A DNA stretch of 19,577 nucleotides. Origin: Pyronema omphalodes. Taxonomy: Eukaryota; Ascomycota; Pezizomycetes; Pezizales; Pyronemataceae. A program made the position numbers and the translations under genes. Every line of letters starts with the position of its first letter. Position 1 is the stretch's first letter. The stretch is taken from contig JAJJXM010000187.1 of assembly GCA_024516155.1 (NCBI GenBank), forward strand, positions 1-19,577. Direction: 5' to 3'. This document shows positions 10,672 to 18,988 of the stretch, one piece after another. The notes under the pieces are model-generated. The model did not search any database and was not told where the DNA came from. It saw nothing but the letters and a program-made list of their open reading frames with translations.

Positions 10672-11953
10672 ATGGGACACTCACGAATCGCCTTCATGCT
10701 CAGCATAGAATATACTTTACTAACAGTGACAATTCTTATCATCTGCTGTCGATTTTATTCTCGAACTCGAATTGCATTCGGTCTTGGTGCTGAGGACTGG
10801 ACAATCTTCTTCGCTTTGGTAAGTTCATGTTTAATAAAAGTTTGATATCACTTTTCTCTTTTTTTTTCCCTTACCACACTTCCACTAAGCCTATCAAAGC
10901 TTGTTTTGTTTTTAGCTTATGTATTACCATCAACGTCTATATTTTTCTACCCCTCCTCCCTTCAACCCTGTCTCCTTCTTCCATTAGTTAATAAAACCAT
11001 TTCAATATTCAACTAACATATCACCAGATTGGTCTAATAGCAATAGTAATAACGCACACCTACATGACCACTCTCGGGTTCGGACTTCCCTCAGTCTCGC
11101 ATACCAAGCTCTCTCGTCTGTGGCCCATCGGAGTCGGAGTTCGATTAATCTACCCCCCTTCGGCGGCGTTAATCCGTATCTCAATCCATCAGTTCATGCG
11201 ACGTCTCTCACCCCATCAATTTGTTTTCTACGCCACGCATTTCTTCATCTTCCTAAACATAACCGGAGTAATAGTATCCGAATGCATAATCCTATTCCGT
11301 TGCACACCCATATCATCATTCTGGATTGTACCGTACGCAAGACCACCAGGAACGAAATGTTGGTCTAGGGATTCTACGCCGTTTTTATTGGTACCGATGA
11401 TAAATATGGTATTGGACGTTATGGCTTGGTTGGTACCCGTGGTGATGGTGGCTAGGATGAAATGTTTGAGTTTAAGACAGAAGTTTCAGCTGAGCGGTTT
11501 GTTGGGGATTGGGTTGTTGGCTTGTTTTGCAGCGGCGATGAGGGTGCCGGAGGGGAATTGGGGGTTTAGATGGCAGACGGTTAGTTGGGATGCTGTTAGG
11601 ATGTGTGTTTGGACAGTGTTAGTATTACCCTTCTATTCAATTTTTTCTCAACGCCGCAGTGAACGTTTTTTTTTTTTAATAATGATTATGATGATGATGA
11701 TGATGAGAATGATGGTTGATGAATTTTGCTAATATTATGCAGAGTTGAACTTGCTGTGGGCATAGTGGCTAGTAGTATTCCAAGTTTAAATCCAATTCGA
11801 AAGGCATGGAGTGCTAGGAGCTCGAGGCAGGGAACTAGTACTCCGCCTAGTGATTGGCATTTTGTTACGGTTCAGGGTGTGCATTCGCTGGAAACTATGC
11901 AGACGACAGGAACAACGGGGTCAAGTGAAATGGATATTACAGATCATGTTTGA
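10672..11953 (+). CDS. Fungal rhodopsin-domain seven-helix membrane protein
   Basis: Three exons (10672-10818, 11028-11617, 11743-11953) give 948 nt and 315 residues. Intron 1 is 209 nt (GTAAGT donor, CTAAC branch point, CAG acceptor). Intron 2 is 125 nt (GTTAGT donor, GCTAAT, GCAG) and contains a GAT-repeat at about 11684-11707. Seven hydrophobic segments lie near residues 14-31, 45-63, 84-102, 116-138, 167-191, 202-220 and 243-261. Family marks are RFYSRTRIAFGLGAEDW after helix 1, CTPISSFW at 141-148, a basic loop before FQLSGLLGIG, and WTVVELAVGIVASSIPSL at helix 7. These match the fungal rhodopsin-like integral membrane family (Pfam Fung_rhodopsin, PTH11-related). Its members sit in the plasma membrane and are mostly uncharacterised; there is no CFEM domain here. 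The C-terminal tail (about 50 residues) is polar and Ser/Thr-rich, as usual. The N-terminus is short, so another 5' exon or an ATG at 10696 is possible. This is the only clean gene in the window. Confidence 0.85.
11684..11715. repeat. GAT microsatellite inside intron 2
   Basis: A short, slightly imperfect (GAT)n run inside the second intron of the rhodopsin-domain gene. It extends an open frame through the intron as Ile/Met repeats and so can mislead gene prediction into skipping the splice. Confidence 0.85.
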
Positions 11954-12252
11954 CATAAACTGCGGCATATTTCGTTTTCCTAGATCGGGGATACTTTAAT
12001 TTAAACTTGTGAGCGCGCGGGGGGCGTGAGTGAACGGGAGTTTTGGAGGAGCAGGTGATGGGTTTGAGTGGGTGGGCAAGTGGGTAAACCGAACAAGGAA
12101 ATAACAAAGATAATAAGGGCATCTGGGTATTGGCGTTAGGTGTTGGAGTATCATTAGTTATTGTATATATCACGGCATTTATTCTTGTAGATTACTTATA
12201 CATCTGTTTCATATTATCTAAACCACATAATGCGCATTGCAAAGCCGAAATG
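11954..12252. other. 3' flank of the rhodopsin-domain gene
   Basis: About 300 bp with no gene. It presumably holds the 3' untranslated region and polyadenylation signals, but I cannot point to a defined site. It ends with the first copy of the 8-bp target duplication of the next hAT-like element. Confidence 0.5.
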
Positions 12253-12834
12253 CGAAACTCCCCATGGTTCGTCCGTGACTGTGGACTGGACCGGACTACA
12301 TGATGTAGTCCAGTCCAGTCTGAAATTCTCAAGGACCGTAACCATGTGGTCCGGTCCCAGTCTCAAGAAAAATAAGACTGCACCGGACTGCAGGTGACTG
12401 CGGGACTGCGGGACTGCGGGTTTCTCGCCAATCTCTAAGCACTAGTGGGTGGGGAGTAGCAACCGCCGCTGACAAAACAAGCTGGGCCCCAGAAAGGCCG
12501 CTTGCCGCGCAACAAGGTTGGAGCTATATAGCATCGTCCACTGCAAAAGATCTTTCTTGACGCGTGTTTGCGTCCACCAGTGAGTATATCGCCCCCGCGC
12601 ACCCCATTTCTATTTTATTTTCTTTGAGACTGATGGAACTCAACAGCTCACAATTTTCCGTCACCTGCAAGTGATTTTGCGTGACCCCATGGTCATTACA
12701 GTCACCCACAGGCGGTCCAGTCCACCATGTAAAAAAGACTGCCAGTCCCAGTCCAAGAACCGGACCAGACTGTGGTATGTAGTCCAGTTTGGCTTGTAGC
12801 CAGAACTGGACCGGACGGACCGTGGAGAGCTCTG
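12253..12834. mobile_element. hAT-like non-autonomous element, copy 2 (582 bp)
   Basis: This copy has the same architecture and orientation as the element at 1344-2241. It is flanked by the 8-bp direct repeat CCGAAATG at 12245-12252 and 12835-12842. The 22-bp ends have decayed: left and right match at 16 of 22 positions, and all six differences are transitions. It shares with copy 1 the left 250 bp or so (subterminal GGACTGGACC/GTCCAGTCC repeats, CACTAGTGGGT, AGGCCGCTTGCCG) and the right 180 bp or so (GTGATTTTG, CACAGGCGGTCCAGTCCACC). A large part of the middle of copy 1 is absent. It carries no transposase. Its insertion lies about 300 bp past the rhodopsin-domain gene. Confidence 0.85.
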
Positions 12835-13092
12835 CCGAAATGAGTGATATTTTGTGACAGCTCGGTTCCACCGCAAATGTTAATCATACGGCCATCACTT
12901 TCGATTTGCAATGAAACCCTTCCATATCAACAGAAAATTATACATCAGTCGGATGTCCCACTGCAGAATGTCTCTACTATCCAGCGCATCTTTAAGATAT
13001 TTGACTGACCCGCTGCAAACTTAATGCACAGGCTGCAGTCGGACGTCCAGTGTCACACCATCTTGCGTACACAGATAGAAGCCCAATTTCAC

Positions 13093-13153
13093 TACAATAA
13101 AACCTGTCTATAACAATAGGGTCCGGACTGGCAAATGTAATGGTATTCACAGG
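13093..13153. mobile_element. Possible orphan end of a pogo/Fot1-type element
   Basis: After a TA dinucleotide the sequence reads CAATAAAACCTGTCTATAAC, followed by GGGTCCGGACTGGCAAA. It then folds back: 13103-13118 and 13138-13153 are complementary at 12 of 16 positions. This 'ACCTNTCTATAAC' end with an internal fold-back is typical of fungal Tc1/mariner elements of the pogo/Fot1 group. I recall this from the family and cannot check it here. No second end or transposase is visible nearby, so it would be a relic. Confidence 0.35.
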
Positions 13154-13170
13154 AAATAATTGTATGAATG

Positions 13171-13185
13171 CTAGCGTGACGCTAG
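13171..13185. repeat. Short perfect palindrome
   Basis: CTAGCG and CGCTAG flank the trinucleotide TGA. A stem of 6 bp with 3-nt loop is too short to call a function. Confidence 0.6.
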
Positions 13186-13189
13186 TGAT

Positions 13190-14826
13190 GGCTTGAGACA
13201 CAGAGCGCTGAGGGCGGAAGTACGCTCATCAACCTCTACACTCTGTTTAGCGTCAGGAGTACCCCTCGTAGCGCCAAAAACACCTTCCGCTTCACCTTTT
13301 AATAACGATACCCTGCAAGTTTTTCGCACTATATTGTTACAGCACAAAATACCGTTATTTCCCATACAAAACAGTCAGGACCGCTGAAAAGTTCCAATAC
13401 ACAGAGGTTACCGCCGCATGGAAATAGTGATGGAGAACTTTTTATACCAAGCTTCAGACACCCTCCTCCAGAATTTGTGCACCTGCCGCCATTTTACCCA
13501 TCACCACCCACTTATTCATTTATTTCAATCATACGTCCTATCGAGGCCCTTAAGCCCTATGCGGGTAAAAGCAATATGTACAGCCATTTTTCCTGTCCTC
13601 GAGACCGAAGTCTCCTCATGAGGGACCCTAATCTCCTACACCCATTTACCCAACCATTTCACCAACACTTGTCTGCACCTAAGGAGGCATAAATCAGGCA
13701 AGCGTGACTACTTATCCTGAGCACCGGGTAAACCTCCCTGAGGACAAACACCGGTAACCAAGCAATACCTGTGGAAGCGACACAGGATCCAAGCCCATTG
13801 TATTTGCGCAGTTGCAGGGCGTTATACCATACACTACTGGGACCGCCCCCCAACCATCAACACCCACTTCAACTCCACCGCGGCCTATATCAACGGGTAC
13901 GAGTGCATGAGTATGACTGTAATATTAAAGTTTCTGTTTCCCATGCTTCTCGTACCAAGGCTTCCTTATTGTCTGTATTGCTGCTTTATATGAACTCTGC
14001 GTTGCTTACTTCAAAACTGCAAAATGCAGGTATTGACCAGCTTTTGATATATCCGCCGAACTGCCTCCTTGTACTGTATCATTATCTGATTCATGCGTGC
14101 AAAATTTTCCGGAATCTGGGAAAAGGTTGTGCCAAGCATTTTATTTACACACTGATAATGATGGCCATGTGGATCGTAAAATGTTACAACTTACGCGTGT
14201 GCCTTATAAATCACTCGGAAATATTCCTACACTTATATTTACATACCCCAAATTTTTACAGTTTACTCTCGTTTATATATATACCATCAGCCCCAGCGTG
14301 GTTTCAATCACATAACTATAATCTCTGCTTCACTATATATACACTCGAGTTTGTGAATCCAAGGTATCCCGAATAATCATCTCCATATCCTCAACCGCTA
14401 ACGTCCAACACCAAAAAAAATTCTTTGTTATCTCTCTCTACCCCCTGGGTAATCCAAACAAGCTATATCTATCGAGCGAAGGTCTACAATGCCCGTTACC
14501 CCTGCACAAGAAAAGTTGACTCCGGCCCACTTGTAGCAAGAGAAGAGGCTGACGCGCGAATGAATAACACACAAGAGTGGGGACGGAAAATCTCGATATT
14601 TGAATTAATCACAGTGTAATTAAATGTAAAATTCAAAATTTTACAGCCTAAAAAAAAAACAAAAAAAGTACAACGGCAACCCCCGTGGAAGTACGCGAGG
14701 ATGGGAAGCACGCGCGTAAGGAGAACACACGCGAATGAAGAGGCGATTAAATGTAAAATCTCGATGCCAATAATTGCAACGTGATCAGTTAAGAAATTTG
14801 AAATTTCGGCTCTAACTTTTTTTTAA

Positions 14827-14829
<3 letters not shown>
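13190..14829. other. Region without a supportable gene
   Basis: A 201-codon plus frame (13771-14376) is rich in Leu, Tyr, His and Ile with no motif and looks like open AT-rich sequence. Around 13540-13870 several frames look weakly coding: CPRDRSLLMRDPNLLHPF, then in another frame NTCLHLRRHKSGKRDYLS, then a Pro/Thr-rich piece near 13770-13900. These might be scraps of a decayed zinc-finger-like gene, but no intact C2H2 motif exists. 14500-14770 has partly repeated short phrases (GCGAATGAA, TTAAATGTAAAA, AAAATCTCGAT). Confidence 0.4.

Positions 14830-14861
<32 letters not shown>
14830..14861. repeat. T32 homopolymer
   Basis: An uninterrupted run of 32 T, preceded by TTTTTTTTAACTC. This could be a poly-A tail of a minus-strand retroposed sequence, or slippage. 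No retroelement sequence is recognisable next to it. Confidence 0.95.
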
Positions 14862-14866
<5 letters not shown>

Positions 14867-14977
14867 AACCGAACCTTGCGCACATGGTGGCCGTCGCTTC
14901 TGAAGCAAGAACACCACGCGTTATACCCAACAGAGTCATTCCAGTGTGCCCATAAACTTGACCCAGCGGGTATGCTG

Positions 14978-14996
14978 CCCCCCCCCCCCCCCCCCC
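14978..14996. repeat. C19 homopolymer
   Basis: An uninterrupted run of 19 C about 115 bp past the T32 run. Long C-runs of this kind are unstable and are common assembly trouble spots. Confidence 0.95.
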
Positions 14997-15164
14997 TTCA
15001 TCGTTCTCTGTACCCTTTCTGGTCGGCCTCGCGGTTTGCTTTCCCTATGGTTCATGAAATGGTTATAAAATTGGTGCATAAATCATGTATAAATCTCGAA
15101 ATTTCCCCACCAAATCATAATCTAGGTTTATTACCTGTTTACAATCTTATTGGGTATTTCTTAC

Positions 15165-15550
15165 AACCTATTTAATCCTCGTTTACATTTTATTTACAAC
15201 CCCACTTACAATTTGTTTATTTATTATTTACAACCTCACTTACAATTTGTTTATGTATTTACAACCCCACTTACAATTTGTTTATGTATTATTTACAACC
15301 CCACTTACAATTTGTTTATTTATTATTTACAACCCCACTTAAACGTCATTTACAATTTGTTTATTTATATTTACAACCCCACTTAAACGTCATTTACAAT
15401 TTGTTTATTCATTATTTATAACTGCCATTCACAAGTCATTTACAATTTGTTTTTCATTGTTTACAACTCCTATTTACAGGTCATTTACGATTTGTTTTGT
15501 CATTGTTTACGATTTCTTTTGTTGTTGTCTACAATCTCTTCTTCTATTGT
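15165..15550. repeat. ATTTACAA minisatellite, unit about 34 bp
   Basis: The basic unit combines ATTTACAACCCCACTT and ACAATTTGTTTATTTATT and recurs about ten times, with good conservation in the first six. Some units gain an AAACGTCATT insertion (near 15341 and 15384). Towards the right the units decay into ATTTACGATTTGTTTTG and shorter forms. It ends about 90 bp before the left end of the TAAACACC element and may be unrelated to it. No coding content. Confidence 0.85.
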
Positions 15551-15658
15551 TTACGCGACTATTTACTCCACACCTTGCATTCTGTAATACCCCCATACAC
15601 TGCAAATAATCTAGCAAGTTTATTGAGTGGTGTTAATTTACCCTGTGGTACAAAAAAA

Positions 15659-16101
15659 GGTGTTTAATCAAACCACACTTTAAACCACAAAAGGGTTAAT
15701 TCAAACACCCGCAAAATTCATTACTAAACACCTCTTTAAACACCTACTAAACACCTTAAACACCTACTAAACACCTCTTAAACACCGACTAAACACCTAA
15801 ACACCTACTAAACACCTCTTAAACACCAAAACACCAAACACCTACTAAACACCTCTAAACACCTATAAACACCGAAACACCTACTAAACACTCTAAACAC
15901 CTACTAAACACCTAAACACCTACTAAACACCTCTTTAAACACCTACAAACACCTTTAAACACCTACTAAACACCTTTAAACAACGATTTAAACACCGATT
16001 TAAACACCTTTAAACACCTTTAAACACCGATCTAAACACCTACTAAACACCTTTAAACACCGATTTAAACACCTTGCACAATAGTGGTTTGATCAAGCAC
16101 C
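15659..16101. repeat. Left array: one-strand TAAACACC tandem repeat
   Basis: About 33 copies of AAACACC, nearly all preceded by T, sit on the plus strand with spacers such as TAC, TCT, TT and GAT, giving steps of 8-12 bp. None lies on the minus strand within the tandem part. The whole array is bracketed by an 18-bp inverted repeat: GGTGTTTAATCAAACCAC at 15659-15676 and GTGGTTTGATCAAGCACC at 16084-16101, matching at 16 of 18 positions. Confidence 0.9.
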
Positions 16102-16104
16102 TCA

Positions 16105-16767
16105 GATATTTTTCAAATGTTTTAAATTAATTACTAAACCACTCGCTCATTATATAACATGTCTCTAGCTATTGCCAGGTCCTCTATCTATACATACAGG
16201 AACCTCCCACCTCCCTCCTCACCCCTCCTACTCCTGCTCCTCCTCTCTGTGTTGTACCATTCGCTTTGTGCCTGTTTTAATTGACCCTTACATATGCTGG
16301 AATCATGGATCGCTTCAATAAATAGACTTAGGTTTTCTGAGCATCCTGTTTGTGTGGTTAGCATTGTAGATATTTGTGGGGTTGGTTTGCAGTACTTGAC
16401 TCAGCGAGTATCTAGAAGTTCATATCCCCCCCCACCCCTCTCTCCCTTTTGTCCCTCCGGTGGCGTATGGTGTATGAACTAGCAAATTCTGTAGAGGGAC
16501 AAACATTTGACATGAGGAAAAACTTACAGTCAAACAAGACGGAAAGATGGAGGTGGAGAAACAAGTGAATGAAATGGATGAAGAACGAGGAACAACAACG
16601 GCAGAACGAACAGAACATAAGGAAGGGATGCGCACTAAGGCAATATCCACTTCCATCAACAAACAAAAACAGAACACAGCTCTACAGGTTAAAACTGAAT
16701 GTTCAGTAGAACACTGCAGGGTGGTTTATATGAACCATGGAAACGCCATCCCTAGGAAGTGGACTGT
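16105..16767. other. Spacer between the two TAAACACC arrays
   Basis: About 660 bp free of the octamer. It contains a pyrimidine-rich stretch at 16200-16250 (CTCCTACTCCTGCTCC type) and a C-run near 16427-16436. One Glu/Lys-rich open frame starts at 16547. Nothing identifies this as transposase or as a captured host gene. Confidence 0.5.
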
Positions 16768-17310
16768 AGATGTTTATTTAAACGTCAGAGGATAGTTCAA
16801 ATAAACCCCGAAGAATAGGCGAAGAAGAAGGTATTTATTTAAACACCCCTAGGGTGTTTAAATAAACCCCAAAGAATATGTAAAAAAGAAGGTGTTTATT
16901 TAAACATCCTTAAACACCCCTAGGGTGTTTATCTAAACACCGAAAAATAAGCACAAAAGAAGGTGTTTATTTAAACATCCTTAAACACCCCTAGGATGTT
17001 TAAATAAACACCGAAGAATAAGCGAAAAAGAAGGTGTTTATTTAAACACCCCTAGGGTGTTTAAATAAACCCCTCGAAAAAAAAAATCAAGGTAGTTGTT
17101 TAACTAAACAACGCTGGGTGGTTTAGCTAAACACCGTAAATCACACTAAACAACTTCGGTGTTTAGGGGTGTTTAACTAAACACCTTTAAACAACGATGG
17201 GTGGTTTAGCTAAACACCTTAAATCAGACTAAACAACTTTGGTGTTTAGGGTGTTAACTAAACACTTTCGGTGTTTAGCTAAACCACGAAGGTGTTTGAA
17301 CTAAACCACT
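16768..17310. repeat. Right array: palindromic GGTGTTTA/TAAACACC repeat
   Basis: Type A units (about 68 bp, four copies, roughly 16829-17080) consist of GGTGTTTATTTAAACACC, CCTAGGG and GGTGTTTAAATAAACACC-like halves, joined by an A/G-rich linker such as GAAGAATAAGCGAAAAAGAA. The best palindrome, 17036-17070, has 16-bp arms around a 3-nt centre. Type B units (about 80 bp, two copies, 17092-17280) use GGTGGTTTAGCTAAACACC and GGTGTTTAACTAAACACC. Cruciform or hairpin formation is plausible. Confidence 0.9.
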
Positions 17311-17340
17311 CTCACTCGTTTTCTTGTACCATAGGGTTTA

Positions 17341-18988
17341 TACTCCAAGATAAACTGGCAAAATAACTGTAGTTTGATTTACAGACGAGGATCATTGATA
17401 ATAAGGAATTTCATCAATTTCTGTGAGGTAAGTCGAACAGGAATGAGAACTCACTAAGTCAGCAGGATCCGAAGCCTTTCGGAACAGCCTATATCAATCA
17501 GCATTGTTCTGTTCTCTCTGTCAATATTTCGCCTTACAAACCTCATTGATCAGTCTTTCACAGCTTCAACGATAGAAATCTGCAATGGTTGTGTATTTTC
17601 AATAGATGGCGGGTTCGCATCTGCGAACTCAGGATGGGAATTCGTGAGGAATTGAGCGAATGCTGAAGATATAGGGAGCCTGTTGAGAATCTGAAAGCCT
17701 GTCTTCAGCGAAAAATCTGGACTAGGCTGGACATTTTCAAGGTCGAAAAGGCGCTAAAATGCAAGCTAGTATACCATAGTGTCCCCCCACTCCGTCTTCC
17801 TGGACTCCACCGGAATGGAATTCCCGGTTCTCCTTCCTTGCCAACCTCAGATTTTCCATACAAGCTAATCTCCATCAATTCCAGTCCTACACTGCTCCCC
17901 TGCGCTCACCTACCCAGGGAGATAACTAGCTGTTGCGATCACATTCCCTATACTCTTACCCTGCATAGCTGATAATGCTGTATGTCGGACGAAATAAAAG
18001 GGGAAATGCCGGAGGAAGTAAAAGTTTTCTATGAGGTGGTTCTGAATGACTCACGGAAAAAAATCGATATACTTCTATACAAGAATTTGTGGGCTTTTTG
18101 TTTGCAATGAGCACCGATATTGTTAAGTAATACAGGTGCGGCTTGGTGAGCAGGCAAATGATTATCATGAGGATTTGTTTTATTTCATGTCACGTTCAAA
18201 TTGCAAAATTAATATGATAACCCATGGCCATTTTTTTTTTGTTTTTGTCTCAGGGCGACATTCCGTCCATTTGATGGAATGCAATGTAGAATTCACCGAA
18301 GCCTCCTTGTATGGTCGGTTTAAATTAACATCATTTACAATGGATGGGACCATTTGCCGAATGCCGAGAGTTTTATGCAACAGGCCGTTATATCTTCTGG
18401 CTTTATAACTGTGATGGATTAAACCTTGAATAACCTGCCCGGTGCATAAAGATTTTGGTGGGGCATGGTTAAACATATGCAATTTGTATGGCAGACATGT
18501 ACCATAGGGTTTAAAGAGGGGCGGAGGAAAGTGGCTGTCAATATGGAGGTAAACGTGCTGGTCGGGAGACGTGCGCACAGAGGCCTTGGTGATGAGCATT
18601 CTTCGCCACAGATATGCCTTTAGTCATTTTTTGTGCAGCGATTGCGGGCACTGTAGACCGGTCAGGCATTTAGAAACACGATGCGCCAAGAGACGGGCAT
18701 TGTAGACCCTTGCTCGTTGAGAAAACCTAGCCGGAGCGCCGGGCCATACGTACAACTACACCCTCAACTAGGCTGTCAGAAGAATATCTCTGTGCACCCT
18801 TGGATGTACAAAACTCCACCTTTCCTCCACTATTGGCATCTGACGGTTGTGTCTAATCATTGGCGTTCATTCTCCATGATACACTACTTGATAGTTTTCA
18901 ACCCCTCTCTACAATTTGAAATTGCGATACTAACAATCCCTACAGACAGCCCGAGGCTTTGCAAAACACATGGAGGTAACCACACTCT
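17341..18988. other. Region without a supportable gene
   Basis: The longest frames (18180-18599 minus, 139 codons; 18681-19061 plus, 126 codons) have no recognisable motif and no convincing splice sites or composition. The only structure I see is the extra copy of the TAAACACC-element end at 18498-18513. Confidence 0.45.
18498..18513. repeat. Extra copy of the TAAACACC-element right end
   Basis: TGTACCATAGGGTTTA is identical to 17325-17340, which covers the right terminus plus the TTTA flank of the element at 15641-17336. The similarity does not extend inward. It has the same orientation as that right end and no partner left end nearby. Confidence 0.6.

Larger units (their letters stand above)
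15641..17336. mobile_element. Inverted-end element built of TAAACACC/GGTGTTTA repeats
   Basis: The left end reads CCCTGTGGTACAAAAAAA. The inverse of the right end reads CCCTATGGTACAAGAAAA; they match at 16 of 18 positions. Both ends abut TTTA (15637-15640 and 17337-17340), a possible 4-bp target duplication. Inside are a left array (15659-16101), a 660-bp spacer (16105-16767) and a right array (16768-17310), all dominated by the octamer TAAACACC or its complement. Inverted ends plus a matching short direct repeat suggest a non-autonomous DNA transposon, perhaps of fold-back type. I cannot assign a superfamily, and 4 bp of identity could be chance in AT-rich DNA. The 82-codon frame 16547-16795 in the spacer is Glu/Lys/Thr-rich, runs into the right array and has no recognisable domain. 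No transposase is present. Confidence 0.6.

Noticed and set aside
13771..14376. 201-codon plus-strand open frame
   Set aside because: Leu/Tyr/His/Ile-rich composition without any motif, and other frames over the same stretch look equally open. It most likely stays open by chance in AT-rich DNA.
15150..16101. Repeat arrays considered as a CRISPR array
   Set aside because: Repeat units are 8-34 bp with no unique spacers of constant length, no cas genes lie nearby, and the window is eukaryotic.
15659..16101. TAAACACC array considered as telomeric repeat
   Set aside because: It is internal, bracketed by an inverted repeat and degenerate in spacing. Filamentous ascomycetes normally carry TTAGGG at telomeres, and none is seen here.
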